Assembly: GCF_010365865.1 (NCBI RefSeq)
Contig: NZ_CP048020.1
Location: 2,666,001-2,730,000 of the forward strand
Reading direction: 5' to 3'
DNA: 64,000 bases
DNA from: Treponema vincentii
Lineage (GTDB): Bacteria; Spirochaetota; Spirochaetia; Treponematales; Treponemataceae
Position 1 is the first letter of the stretch, and every line of letters starts with the position of its first letter. Shown in pieces: positions 25,324 through 33,608 of the stretch. A program made the translations under genes and the position numbers. The notes under the pieces were generated by a model. The model saw only the letters and a list, made by a program, of their open reading frames with translations, was not told where the DNA came from and made no database searches.

Positions 25324-25352
25324 AAAAAACCCGCAAAAAGATGCGGGTTTTT
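25324..25352 (-). terminator. Intrinsic terminator between head and fibre/lysis modules
   Basis: On the minus strand, AAAAACCCGC, an 8-nt loop, GCGGGTTTTT with continuing T residues. Stem of 10 bp. It ends the transcript of the minor capsid gene and its small follower. Confidence 0.85.
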
Positions 25353-25407
25353 GAAAGAAAAGTGTATTTTTTTTGTTATAAATATTTAAAGTTGTTTTTG
25401 AGCTTTG

Positions 25408-25617
25408 CTATTTTGTCCGTCGACGGTGGTATACATAGCCATGTTTTTTCATTGCCTCTTCCCATTCTTTTTCGTAGCGCTCTCTATCTTCCTGTGTTTC
25501 TTCTATCATGTTTCCCATTGTTGAGATATGTCCGGTTGTTTTCCCCGTCCGTGTGTCGTATGTTTCAATGTCGCCGTCTCTTGAATATCTTATGCCTATA
25601 TGATTTTCTTTACTCAT
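25408..25617 (-). CDS. Small charged phage protein
   Basis: 69 residues (MSKENHIGIRYSRDGDIETY...), with a Thr/Gly-rich turn segment followed by a charged helix ending HGYVYHRRRTK. It overlaps the end of the minor capsid gene by 4 nt and precedes the terminator. No family recognised. Confidence 0.5.
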   Translation of the reverse strand: MSKENHIGIRYSRDGDIETYDTRTGKTTGHISTMGNMIEETQEDRERYEKEWEEAMKKHGYVYHRRRTK

Positions 25618-27590
25618 TCACTGCCTCCTAATAAAATTAGTTTTGTACGGTTTAGTATAACCATGTAGTCAGCACGGAACGGGCTTGGGACTGCACGTAT
25701 TACGTCGTATCCCATAAGCGAGGCAAGAACGCCCTTATCACGATTCCGCCAGCCGTTACTGATGATTTTATCGTTTATTTCTCTTGTTGAATAGCCTTGA
25801 GCCTTTAGCTCTTGCGTATATCGGTAAATAAATTCATTTACGACATTCGCTTCATCAATGATCCTTGCACTCGGATCTATTGTCAGTGTTTCGGTCATGG
25901 TGTAATGCTCTCCGCGCTGGATCGCTCCGAGATTTTGATAATGCGTCATCTCATCAATCACACGGCGTAAGTCTTTACCTTTCGTATAATCCGCTGCTGC
26001 ATACATTCCTTTCCCGTGGGCTCTGCCGCCTGTTCTACAGTCGACATAAAAATCGCCGCTTCGCAGCATATTGATATACTCATCAAGTTTGTCTTTGCTC
26101 GGTGCGGTGTATGTCCGTTGCGCTATAAAGGTGTCATCTTTTACTGCCTTTAGAAATTCGGTTTTGTTAAGTACGGTTGGCTTGCCGTCAAATCCTTGCG
26201 CTTTTAATACCTCGTTTATATCTTTGAGGTCTCGTTTAACAAATAGCTTCCCTGCTAAATCCGTTCCTTCTACCGGCCGCGTTTTTTGTAGGGCTGTCAT
26301 TGTTTGCGTATGTTGTGCTTTTGTAACAAGATTATCTAGGTTGCTACTTGCAGCATAGAATGTATCAGCCGTGGCGTTCATGTCCGCTATCTTTTGTACA
26401 ACTGCTTGATTGACCGGTTGGGATTGTGTAAATACGTGCCCTACTTGCGGCTTCAGCGCTTTCGGCTGTTTTTCTCCGTTCGGCATTCCGATATACTCTC
26501 TCGCCCTGTCGCGTCTAATACCGGTTTGCTCGGTAAAGTCTCGCGCCTTTGCCTGCCATTCGCCGATTTTACGGCGGGCGGCGGTGTTATCAATTCCCAT
26601 TGCATCCTGTGTTGCCGCTTCTTTTTTGTAGTGCCGTATTGTCCGTTCAATATGCCGTAATTGCTGTTCCCCTTCATAGCGGCTGTAGCTTTTGCCGTTG
26701 TAGTCTACCGTCTCCTTGCTCATTTCGTCTAAATCGTCTTGGCTGTAGTGTTTTTCCATCCCTTCAAAATACGGATAAAAGGAATGTCGGCAGTTGATAC
26801 CGCAAATACCATCGGCTTCACCGTAACCGCATACACTAAACGGCGGGTATTTTTCGCTTTTGCCGCTTACGCTGTATACCTTACCCTGCCATTCTTCATG
26901 TTCAGGTCTTGCTCCTATATGCGCGGTAACCTCTACTAAATCGCAGTCGAGCGCTTCGCAGTTATTCATCGTTTGCCGTGAAGCGGTTTGATTAACGCCG
27001 GTTAGGATATTCATACGAACGGCGCTTTCAAGGCTGCGTCTTACGGGCTTGGCATTGTTCGTATAGGTTATCATTGTTGTTACGCCGTTTTTCGCTATTT
27101 CATTTGCGGCCATCTTCATTGCCGTATCGTAATCGAATGCGCCGCTTGTTACTTGCATATAGGCGGCATTTGCCTGTTTGAGAAAGGTTTTATTCGTTAC
27201 CTCGGCGCTGGTAAGCGTAAGACGTGATAAATCTTCATGCGTTTTTTTCATTGTCGCAAGCATCAACTGCGCGTTGTTATCGCTTATGGTGCGGCCGGTC
27301 GCTTCGGCAAAAATGCGATTGTCTGCGCGGGCGTTTTTTATTAGGGCGTCGTTAAAGATTTCCTGTATCTCTTGAACAATGCGCTTATCGTATTTATGCA
27401 ATATCCGCGCAATATCCTGTTTTAATCCGCCCGCCTCGGTTAATACTTGCGCTTGCCATTTGGTTGCCTCGGTGATTTTACCTACCCGTGCAAGACGCCG
27501 CGCCATATCGCGGAGTATGTCAATTTCAAGTTGTGAATAAATTTCTACGAGGTCATCCGAAAGACCGGCAAGGTAACGGGGTGAGAGCAT
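25614..27590 (-). CDS. Minor capsid protein 2 fused to an ADP-ribosyltransferase-like domain
   Basis: 658 residues. Residues about 1-350 match phage minor capsid protein 2/Mu F-type head proteins: KHYSQDDLDEMSKETVDYNG, and the Cys/His-containing FSVCGYGEADGICGINCRHSFYPYFEG. The C-terminal 210 residues look like a phage ART domain: an Arg in IAQRTYTAPS, the GRAHGKGMYAA segment, SLMGYDVIRA and the closing DYMVILNRTKLIL. I do not see a clear ExE pair, so catalysis is unproven. The protein lies at the portal vertex and could be injected with DNA. Confidence 0.75.
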   Translation of the reverse strand: MLSPRYLAGLSDDLVEIYSQLEIDILRDMARRLARVGKITEATKWQAQVLTEAGGLKQDIARILHKYDKRIVQEIQEIFNDALIKNARADNRIFAEATGRTISDNNAQLMLATMKKTHEDLSRLTLTSAEVTNKTFLKQANAAYMQVTSGAFDYDTAMKMAANEIAKNGVTTMITYTNNAKPVRRSLESAVRMNILTGVNQTASRQTMNNCEALDCDLVEVTAHIGARPEHEEWQGKVYSVSGKSEKYPPFSVCGYGEADGICGINCRHSFYPYFEGMEKHYSQDDLDEMSKETVDYNGKSYSRYEGEQQLRHIERTIRHYKKEAATQDAMGIDNTAARRKIGEWQAKARDFTEQTGIRRDRAREYIGMPNGEKQPKALKPQVGHVFTQSQPVNQAVVQKIADMNATADTFYAASSNLDNLVTKAQHTQTMTALQKTRPVEGTDLAGKLFVKRDLKDINEVLKAQGFDGKPTVLNKTEFLKAVKDDTFIAQRTYTAPSKDKLDEYINMLRSGDFYVDCRTGGRAHGKGMYAAADYTKGKDLRRVIDEMTHYQNLGAIQRGEHYTMTETLTIDPSARIIDEANVVNEFIYRYTQELKAQGYSTREINDKIISNGWRNRDKGVLASLMGYDVIRAVPSPFRADYMVILNRTKLILLGGSE

Positions 27591-27602
27591 GGGTAGGAGG
27601 CT

Positions 27603-28127
27603 TTACTGGTGTTGAGTGTCGCGGTGGAGTTCTTCGTCTGCATATTGCTTTTCATCGTCAACAGACCGCACTGCACACTCTAATGAATCTTGCGCCATGT
27701 CTTTCACTTTATGAAAAACGTCCGGTTCATAAAAAATACTATCCCAATCCGGCTCTAATGAGACTAAAAACAAATCCAGTGCAAAATACAAACGCGCAAT
27801 AAACCATAGCAGCTTCGGCGTGTTCCTTTTAATTCCTGTTCTTCCCGCTTGTTCACCGGCTTTAATACGCTTAAATTTCATTGCTTCTGCCAATACGTTT
27901 ACGCATTCATTTAGCAATTTTTCAAGTACTTCCGCGTCGCCCCTTGCCTTAATGACTTTCTCTAACTTTTCTACGTGCTGTACGCGTTTTTCAAGGTAGG
28001 CGGCAACATCGCGGCATATATCTTCCGTTACGACATTGCTGGTACAGACACATTCATTTTTGTGTTCGTCGGCGCATTTTCGTAACGCATAAATAGCCTC
28101 TTCTAAGTTTTTTTCTGTAATTTCCAT
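27603..28127 (-). CDS. Phage protein between portal and minor capsid genes, unknown function
   Basis: 174 residues, helical, with Cys pairs (KNECVCTSNVV), KLLNECVNVLAEAMKFKRIKAG and a hydrophobic Trp/Phe segment LLWFIARLYFALDLFLVSLEP near 108-128. No family recognised. Insertion of an extra gene between portal and minor head genes is not standard; it may be a moron. Confidence 0.5.
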   Translation of the reverse strand: MEITEKNLEEAIYALRKCADEHKNECVCTSNVVTEDICRDVAAYLEKRVQHVEKLEKVIKARGDAEVLEKLLNECVNVLAEAMKFKRIKAGEQAGRTGIKRNTPKLLWFIARLYFALDLFLVSLEPDWDSIFYEPDVFHKVKDMAQDSLECAVRSVDDEKQYADEELHRDTQHQ

Positions 28128-28143
28128 TTTATACCTCTTTAAT

Positions 28144-29529
28144 TTACGCTAAATCAAACGTACTGGATTGTACCGGCTCAATCGGTACATTCGCTTTAGC
28201 AATCATTTCATCTTCTCCGAAAAAGTCCCGCCTGTACTCCCATTTATCTCGTATACCGGCGCTAATCTCTTGCATTTCCAGCTGCTTGGCTTGCATCGTG
28301 TCTTTCCGCGTAGCATCGTCGTTCCATGTAACGGTAATATGGCTATCATTGCTCCCGAGGCCGTATGCGGCTGCCATATACGCAAAGACATCGGCGCATT
28401 GCTGGTACTTTACCTCTATTTCATCTTCTATGCGGTCAATGATTGCATAGAGTTCCTGCCTGCCGCCTGAATACTGCGTTGCTGTTTGCTGAACGCTTTC
28501 CATATCGGAAATCGTCCCCTTGCCGATGTTGCAGGTAAGTTCAATGCGGCGGAGAATTTGTTGAAACATTTCATTCTGTGAAGCGGTGCGGAGGTCGGGG
28601 GCGTGTTCGGTAATCTTCTTGCCGTCGGGGCTTCCGTCCCCGTCTATCATCGTAACGAGCCGATCGAGGCTTTTTGTCATTTTCACTCCAACCGTACCGC
28701 CGTCCCTTATCACCCGCTTTTCAAACATGTCGCGGTCGGCAAATACCCGAAGCTCTCCGCCTTCCTGCTCCCAGTTCATCCGCTCATACTGTTCGTCTGC
28801 ATCTCGGATCAGATTTTCAGAACCGGCAATAATTGCAACCGGTACATTTGAGCCGTCAATCTTATTGGTGCTGTGATTGCGAAACTCAATAATCATTGGC
28901 TGCTTAACATGCTGCCATGTATAGGAAGGCGTTATGTCGGCGGTTTGCTGGCAATCGGTTAAATTGACCTTGTGCATACTTCCGAGGTCGTTACGGTATA
29001 AGGTGCATTCAACCGAATGCGCACCGTCTTTGTAGGTGTGTTGCTCTACCAATAAATACAGCTTCTTGCCGTCTACAATCTGCTTGAATATCAGCGCGCC
29101 GGTAAGTGTGCCGTCAAAATCGTAGCTTGTCGGTAAATAGTTTCCTAATGGCAGTGCTTCATATTGGAGTTTTCCCGCGCTGTAAATCGGCCGGATAAGA
29201 GCGCTGCCCAAAAGCGTAATATACTCAACGATTTTATCGATGTTTGCGTCTAAATGCTCCAATACCGGCTTAATGGCATCGCTTCGCACTTCTATGGCAA
29301 TTTCACGCAATACCATCATTGCAAGCCGTCCCGCTATCTGGTCAAGCACACCGCACGGCGGGGCTTTCTCGTTCCATGGAGCCTGTCCCGCGGCCATGTC
29401 AGCCCAGAGTTTAATACGTTCGTACATCGCGCTTGAAATATGCGTATCGATACCGGTTACGTCTTTGATGGAGTAACTTTTAAAGAGGTTCAGTATGTTC
29501 ATAAAAAATCCTTTTATCGCTTCAAACAT
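28144..29529 (-). CDS. Portal protein (SPP1 gp6-like)
   Basis: 461 residues. It begins MFEAIKGFFMNILNLFKSYS and carries YMAAAYGLGSNDSHITVTWNDD and IRDKWEYRRDFFGEDEMIAKAN near the end, the usual ending of SPP1-type portals. It forms the dodecameric vertex ring for DNA packaging. It directly follows TerL, separated by motif copy 4. Confidence 0.88.
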   Translation of the reverse strand: MFEAIKGFFMNILNLFKSYSIKDVTGIDTHISSAMYERIKLWADMAAGQAPWNEKAPPCGVLDQIAGRLAMMVLREIAIEVRSDAIKPVLEHLDANIDKIVEYITLLGSALIRPIYSAGKLQYEALPLGNYLPTSYDFDGTLTGALIFKQIVDGKKLYLLVEQHTYKDGAHSVECTLYRNDLGSMHKVNLTDCQQTADITPSYTWQHVKQPMIIEFRNHSTNKIDGSNVPVAIIAGSENLIRDADEQYERMNWEQEGGELRVFADRDMFEKRVIRDGGTVGVKMTKSLDRLVTMIDGDGSPDGKKITEHAPDLRTASQNEMFQQILRRIELTCNIGKGTISDMESVQQTATQYSGGRQELYAIIDRIEDEIEVKYQQCADVFAYMAAAYGLGSNDSHITVTWNDDATRKDTMQAKQLEMQEISAGIRDKWEYRRDFFGEDEMIAKANVPIEPVQSSTFDLA

Positions 29530-29538
29530 TGTGCGCCT

Positions 29539-29554
29539 ACACTCCCTATAGTCA
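29539..29554 (-). promoter_or_regulatory. Repeated phage motif, copy 4 (TGACTATAGGGAGTGT)
   Basis: It lies in the 27-nt gap between the TerL stop and the portal ATG. It includes GACTATAGGGAG, superficially like the 3' half of a T7 promoter, but no single-subunit RNA polymerase is encoded here. Confidence 0.45.
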
Positions 29555-29556
29555 TC

Positions 29557-30861
29557 TTACGCCCCCGCCCGCCGGTATACTTTTTCCATTGCATACCGCA
29601 CCGCGTCCATACAGTGATCCGGTTGCCCGTCTGGATAGCCACTCATTACATCTCCGCTTCGCTTGTCTATTTCGTACTCATAAAGGGTAAACTCATCGGC
29701 GGCGTGTGGACATCGTATCGGATCGATAATGATAGCGTCTAAGCCTTGCAGCCACTTAAAACCGGCATCCCTGCTACCCGCTCCCTTTATTGCCCCGCGC
29801 ATATCAGCTCCGAACGCCCGAAAGTCTGCGATGCTTTTCGGCTCCGCACTATCGGCGGTAATGCGCTCTAGTGCAATCCTGTCTTGCTCACCCTCTTGCC
29901 GCGTATCGTACCGGTACCGGTCATACTGTGTATTCATGTGGTCTTTTAAGGCATCGAACGCTTCTATGTTTCCGTGCTTGTAAAGCCGCATTTCATCAAA
30001 AACATAGAGCGTCGCTTTTTGGTATGCGACTGCTACATACTGGAACGGATCGGGATAATAGCCCCAGTCAACACCTCGATAGACATAATCAAATGCCTTT
30101 ATCTGATCGTCCGTAATCGGTTGTAGTTTGATATTTTCAAAGACGTTTAAGCCGGTACCGGTTGCCTCTCCAAGGTAGATATTCCGGTATGCCCGCTCGT
30201 TCGTCTCTTTTGTATGCGCTATATCGTGCAGGATTGCTTCTCCCAGCCATGCCGCCGGTATGTCGAGATAGGTGGTGTGTATTACCATGCGGTTGCTATC
30301 GGGTGTGCGTGCTTCAATATTACACCAATGCCGCGTTGCACTTGGCGGGTTATAACTTTCAAAGATATAAAATGTCTTGCCGCCGCGTAGTACCGATATA
30401 CGGACATTGTGTAACTCACCTGCTGAAAATTCAGTCTTTTCTTCTATCCAGAGAATAGCAAAATACCCCAATGCTGTTTTAAGTGATTTTATCTTTTCAG
30501 GATTATCACAACCCGCAAACAATATCCGTTGACGTATGCCATTCCCTCGATTATAGATAATCGGTAGGGCGGCAGTTATGCTATTTGGTATTTTAAAGCG
30601 ATGCTCAAGGTGTAAAATATGTATTGCCCAGACAATTTGTTCAAATACAGACTGTCGCAAGGTTTTAGCGGTCTTTCGGATGACGAGTGCGTTATACTCT
30701 GGAAACATAACAATCAATAGGACAATGCAAATCGAGATAAATGATGATTTACAGCTTGTCCGCCCGCCGGTAAATGTATACCGCTCTTTTTTATGCGCCA
30801 TAATTGCCTTAAATGCGCTATTGTATGCTTTTGCAAAAAGGGTACTACTCTGTAGTGTCAT
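29557..30861 (-). CDS. Terminase large subunit
   Basis: 434 residues. ATPase: Walker A-like GGRTSCKSS near 33, Walker B AILWIEE near 135. Nuclease: GVDWGYYPDP, ADSAEPKSI and the final PDHCMDAVRYAME, all hallmark positions of Terminase_3/PBSX-type large subunits. It pumps and cuts DNA at the portal. It overlaps the small subunit gene by 17 nt. Confidence 0.93.
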   Translation of the reverse strand: MTLQSSTLFAKAYNSAFKAIMAHKKERYTFTGGRTSCKSSFISICIVLLIVMFPEYNALVIRKTAKTLRQSVFEQIVWAIHILHLEHRFKIPNSITAALPIIYNRGNGIRQRILFAGCDNPEKIKSLKTALGYFAILWIEEKTEFSAGELHNVRISVLRGGKTFYIFESYNPPSATRHWCNIEARTPDSNRMVIHTTYLDIPAAWLGEAILHDIAHTKETNERAYRNIYLGEATGTGLNVFENIKLQPITDDQIKAFDYVYRGVDWGYYPDPFQYVAVAYQKATLYVFDEMRLYKHGNIEAFDALKDHMNTQYDRYRYDTRQEGEQDRIALERITADSAEPKSIADFRAFGADMRGAIKGAGSRDAGFKWLQGLDAIIIDPIRCPHAADEFTLYEYEIDKRSGDVMSGYPDGQPDHCMDAVRYAMEKVYRRAGA

Positions 30862-31201
30862 CTATCTCTATCCTCAACGTGTTGTCTTCTGGAGCAGTGC
30901 TTTCAGGCGGAGGTGTGTCTCCATACCCCCGCGCCCGTCCTTTGGTTGCAAGGATAAAGCGGATCATTGCTCCGTCTCCGCCCCGCGCTTGCTCGAATGC
31001 CTTACCCTCTACGAGGTCAAGCCCTGTTTCAAGCTCATCCCTATACGCCTCCCGTGTTTCTTCGTGCCGGTCTATATTCGCTTTTGCCGTATGCCAATCA
31101 CAACCGAGCTTGGCGGCAACGGTTGTAATTATGCCTCCCGAACCTTTGACAGCAGTAAGTATCTCGCCTTTTTTGTAGTGCTTTTTCTTTCTGCCGCCCA
31201 T
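30845..31201 (-). CDS. Terminase small subunit
   Basis: 118 residues. N-terminal helix-turn-helix-like region (EILTAVKGSGGIITTVAAKLGCDWHTAKANI) with the oligomerisation helix EAYRDELETGLDLVEGKAFEQ and an acidic tail. It recognises the packaging site. First structural gene, 60 nt after motif copy 5. Confidence 0.8.
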   Translation of the reverse strand: MGGRKKKHYKKGEILTAVKGSGGIITTVAAKLGCDWHTAKANIDRHEETREAYRDELETGLDLVEGKAFEQARGGDGAMIRFILATKGRARGYGDTPPPESTAPEDNTLRIEIDDTTE

Positions 31202-31263
31202 GCCTACCCCTTCGGAATTTCGGATTTATGAAATGATTTTTGAGCGGATAAAACCTTGTATAC

Positions 31264-31279
31264 CATACCCTTATAGTCA
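31264..31279 (-). promoter_or_regulatory. Repeated phage motif, copy 5 (TGACTATAAGGGTATG)
   Basis: This copy equals the consensus and lies 63 nt before the small terminase ATG, at the head of the whole structural region. It is the most plausible late promoter or regulator site of the set. Confidence 0.55.
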
Positions 31280-31361
31280 TGCTCGATGCGGATTTTTAGG
31301 ATATTTTTAGATTTATTTACTCCTTTATCCTTTTAAATTCCTAATCAGATCCACTACTTAG

Positions 31362-31673
31362 CTAAAATGTATATTTCCGTCTTTCTCGAAACCTATAAAA
31401 AGTAATAAACCTAAAAAACCACTTTAAATAAATACTTACGCCCTTCTTTATTGAATAACAATCACTGCTATCATCATCACAAATTTCTGCCAAACATTTA
31501 GGGCAATAGACACTATATTCTGAACCGTTATAATAATCATAAGAAGTTTCCACTAAACGTAAATCTTTAGAAATTCCTTTATACCCACATTCACTACATT
31601 GGAAAGGCCAATAACGCGTTTTATGTAGTTCATTAAACTTTTCAAGTTCTTTTTCTAACATAGAGTTCTTCAT
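31362..31673 (-). CDS. Zinc-ribbon protein with hydrophobic C-terminus
   Basis: 103 residues with two CxxC pairs (CSECGYKG and CPKCLAEIC) spaced as in a zinc ribbon, then a Trp/Phe-rich segment (YLKWFFRFITFYRF). Small AT-rich gene at the end of the early region. Function unknown. Confidence 0.5.
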   Translation of the reverse strand: MKNSMLEKELEKFNELHKTRYWPFQCSECGYKGISKDLRLVETSYDYYNGSEYSVYCPKCLAEICDDDSSDCYSIKKGVSIYLKWFFRFITFYRFRERRKYTF

Positions 31674-31679
31674 TTTTTC

Positions 31680-31769
31680 TTATATCCCTTTAATCCTTTC
31701 TCCTATCCAACGCATGACAGGGACTGCCATGCTATTTCCTCGCTTACCGTATAAGCCCGCTTCTTTACG
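31680..31769 (-). pseudogene. C-terminal fragment of a cytosine-C5 DNA methyltransferase
   Basis: The frame RKEAGLYGKRGNSMAVPVMR then WIGERIKGI-stop is the recognisable end of phage C5 methyltransferases (GNSMAVPV...WIGERI). No start codon belongs to it. The N-terminal piece of the same type of gene lies at 32234-32344, with unrelated small frames between. Confidence 0.65.
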
Positions 31770-31992
31770 GGTTGAAAGACAAGCCTTCCTGTTTTAAAAA
31801 GGCGAATGCATCTTCAACTAACCGCTCCGGTGTTGTTACCAGCACGGTTGTATCCCTGTTCTTCCAAACAGCAGGGCGCCATTGCAGTGAGCCTTCCGGA
31901 CTCGGAAGCTGCTCCCATCCGGCGAAAAGAGCCGGACATGTAGAAAAGTCTTCAAGGATAACGATGTGCGACATATAGGGAATCCGCTGCAT
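31765..31992 (-). CDS. Open frame of unknown origin between methyltransferase fragments
   Basis: 75 residues from ATG 31992; the frame is open further upstream (to about 32074) without a start, containing NYDFCIFFTLNPSIVAL. The content looks like real protein (SHIVILEDFSTCPALFAGWE, TTVLVTTPERLVEDAFAFL) but I recognise no family. It may be a truncated gene left by the same rearrangement that broke the methyltransferase. Confidence 0.4.
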   Translation of the reverse strand: MQRIPYMSHIVILEDFSTCPALFAGWEQLPSPEGSLQWRPAVWKNRDTTVLVTTPERLVEDAFAFLKQEGLSFNP

Positions 31993-32076
31993 TAAAGCGA
32001 CGATAGATGGATTAAGCGTGAAAAATATGCAGAAGTCATAGTTACCTTCGGCTAAAGTACATTCGAGACCGAAAAA

Positions 32077-32217
32077 TTAAAAGGGAGCTGCTGTAAAGCT
32101 ATAACGAGTTCCCCTGAAAGCCCGTTTATTCAATGCTTGTAGCAGTGTTATTATTTCATCGGTTTGCTGTTCGTCTTTTGTGCGGTCGTCATGATATACG
32201 CAGATATTGATTGTCAT
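32077..32217 (-). CDS. Small phage protein
   Basis: 46 residues from ATG 32217, which has GAGG 7 nt upstream: MTINICVYHDDRTKDEQQTD followed by a helix and a basic RAFRGTRYSF tail. An earlier ATG at 32265 overlaps the methyltransferase fragment and is rejected. Unknown function. Confidence 0.5.
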   Translation of the reverse strand: MTINICVYHDDRTKDEQQTDEIITLLQALNKRAFRGTRYSFTAAPF

Positions 32218-32233
32218 ATTGTACCTCGTTTTT

Positions 32234-32344
32234 TTATGCGCCTTGATGCGGTTTAGTCTCTGCAAAACCTACAGGCGTAAACCCTAACGGTTCCCATGCA
32301 ACGCTTACCGCTTCAATACCGGAGCAGACGGATAGATAGGTCAT
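32234..32344 (-). pseudogene. N-terminal fragment of a cytosine-C5 DNA methyltransferase
   Basis: 36 codons: MTYLSVCSGIEAVSVAWEPL followed by GFTPVGFAET. This is motif I and its following loop of phage C5 methyltransferases (SVCSGIEAxxVAWEPLGW...GFAE). After FAET the similarity ends and a stop follows. Catalytic motif IV (PCQ) is absent from the window. Confidence 0.75.
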
Positions 32345-32345
32345 A

Positions 32346-32642
32346 TCATATCCCTAACTTTTTGCATTTTTCTTTATATTCCGTCCAATCTAAATTAATT
32401 CCGCAACAAGGACATTGAGTTATTTTGTCGCAATAAAGGGATAGTTCCTTACCTCTGTTTGCAGCCAAGCAAATAGGACAAACACATTTAACTGAATCAA
32501 AGGCATCAAACACAGGATTATAACCTACCGAAAGAATAGGTTTTACTTTTATTTCTGTTTCAGGGAAAAGAATCCTTCCATCGTAGTCATCTTGTATAAT
32601 AGTCAAATTGAGATAAGGATTAACAATTTTTTCTTCAATCAT
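32346..32642 (-). CDS. Zinc-ribbon phage protein
   Basis: 98 residues; CVCPICLAANRGKE and CDKITQCPCCGINLDW supply two Cys pairs for a zinc site, followed by a basic tail. GAGGAG precedes the ATG. The early operon carries several such small zinc proteins; function unknown. Confidence 0.6.
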   Translation of the reverse strand: MIEEKIVNPYLNLTIIQDDYDGRILFPETEIKVKPILSVGYNPVFDAFDSVKCVCPICLAANRGKELSLYCDKITQCPCCGINLDWTEYKEKCKKLGI

Positions 32643-33113
32643 TTACTCCTCCACCAATTCCCCGCAGGGACTGCCATCGTCGGCAAAAACATAATGTTCC
32701 AACAGAAAAGAAAAAGGCTCCCAGTATTCGTGGCCAATAATAGTAAATTTTTTTGATTTTAAAGCTCCAATTAAAAAATATCCTTGGGTTGTTTTTGATT
32801 TTATCCACCCGCCGTGTTTCCTTATTGCCTCCATCGCTTTTTCAATGCTTTCAAACGGCTTGTACTTCGGTTCGGCGGGCGGTTCGATGAGATAGGCGTA
32901 ATTATATGTATAAAATCCATCAGAAAACTGAATATCGCCGTAGTCTTCGACGCATCCGTATAGGCCGGTGAATTTTCGTACAACATCTACCGTGTCTCCT
33001 GTTTCTACTTCCTCGCGCAAAGCCTTTACCGTATCAGCAAAAACACACTTACTCCCAATCGGTAACTCATCCGCATTAAGCACGGTGTATACTCTCGATT
33101 TGTCAAATTCCAT
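32643..33113 (-). CDS. Early-region protein of unknown function
   Basis: 156 residues, acidic, with DGFYTYNYAYLIEPPAEPKY and KYKPFESIEKAMEAIRKHGG. The C-terminal half (GGWIKSKTTQGYFLIGALKS ... EYWEPFSFLLEHYVFADG-like) resembles small phage proteins of the early region that I cannot name. GGAGG upstream of the ATG; next gene follows directly. Confidence 0.55.
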   Translation of the reverse strand: MEFDKSRVYTVLNADELPIGSKCVFADTVKALREEVETGDTVDVVRKFTGLYGCVEDYGDIQFSDGFYTYNYAYLIEPPAEPKYKPFESIEKAMEAIRKHGGWIKSKTTQGYFLIGALKSKKFTIIGHEYWEPFSFLLEHYVFADDGSPCGELVEE

Positions 33114-33116
33114 TGT

Positions 33117-33401
33117 TTATTCCTCCTCGCTTTTGTAAAAATCTTCGTTACAACGAGCGAACGCCCCTTGTCCGTCAGCTTTTATTGGAAGATCTCCTTC
33201 ACATTCAGCCAGCCCTAGAACTTCCGTATATTCACGGTCTGCAAAGCAAGAATCAAAGATCTCATCAGCGGAACATTCAAATATTTTATAGGCATCTTCA
33301 ATGTTCCTTGCCCACACTTCAACTTCATTAGTAACGATCAGTTTCTCGATAACCCCTGTGTATCGCTTAAACCCTTTTGCTTTCATTTCTTCGATTGTCA
33401 T
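33117..33401 (-). CDS. Small early-region protein
   Basis: 94 residues (MTIEEMKAKGFKRYTGVIEK...). It has a beta-alpha pattern with VTNEVEVWARNIEDAYKIFE and an acidic C-terminus. It belongs to the run of short early genes between the DnaC-like loader and terminase. Function unknown. Confidence 0.5.
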   Translation of the reverse strand: MTIEEMKAKGFKRYTGVIEKLIVTNEVEVWARNIEDAYKIFECSADEIFDSCFADREYTEVLGLAECEGDLPIKADGQGAFARCNEDFYKSEEE

Positions 33402-33414
33402 TTTGTTTTTTCTC

Positions 33415-33606
33415 TTATTGTTTTATTCTGTTTCTTATTTGGTGCAGATATGCCGTTGGTAAAAATACATGTTGAAGCATACATTCAGAACTGCAATAGT
33501 ACAGTGGAATACGCAGTTTCCCATCAGCTGATACCCATTCGCCGCTTTCTTGCTTTCCTTTCGGAATAGGACTGCCACAGATTGTGCAATATCGTTGTTT
33601 CATCAT
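33415..33606 (-). CDS. Small zinc-finger protein
   Basis: 63 residues: CTICGSPIPKGK and YYCSSECMLQH provide a CxxC...CxxxC zinc knuckle, with a basic C-terminal helix. Such proteins are common early phage products; target unknown. Confidence 0.55.
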   Translation of the reverse strand: MMKQRYCTICGSPIPKGKQESGEWVSADGKLRIPLYYCSSECMLQHVFLPTAYLHQIRNRIKQ

Positions 33607-33608
33607 TT

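Noticed and set aside
25136-25336. ATG at 25336 as the start of the small acidic gene
   Set aside because: It lies within the terminator hairpin and has no ribosome-binding site; 25300 is more plausible.
29539-29554. T7-like promoter (GACTATAGGGAG)
   Set aside because: The upstream half of a T7 promoter is missing and no single-subunit RNA polymerase is encoded; it is one copy of the local motif.
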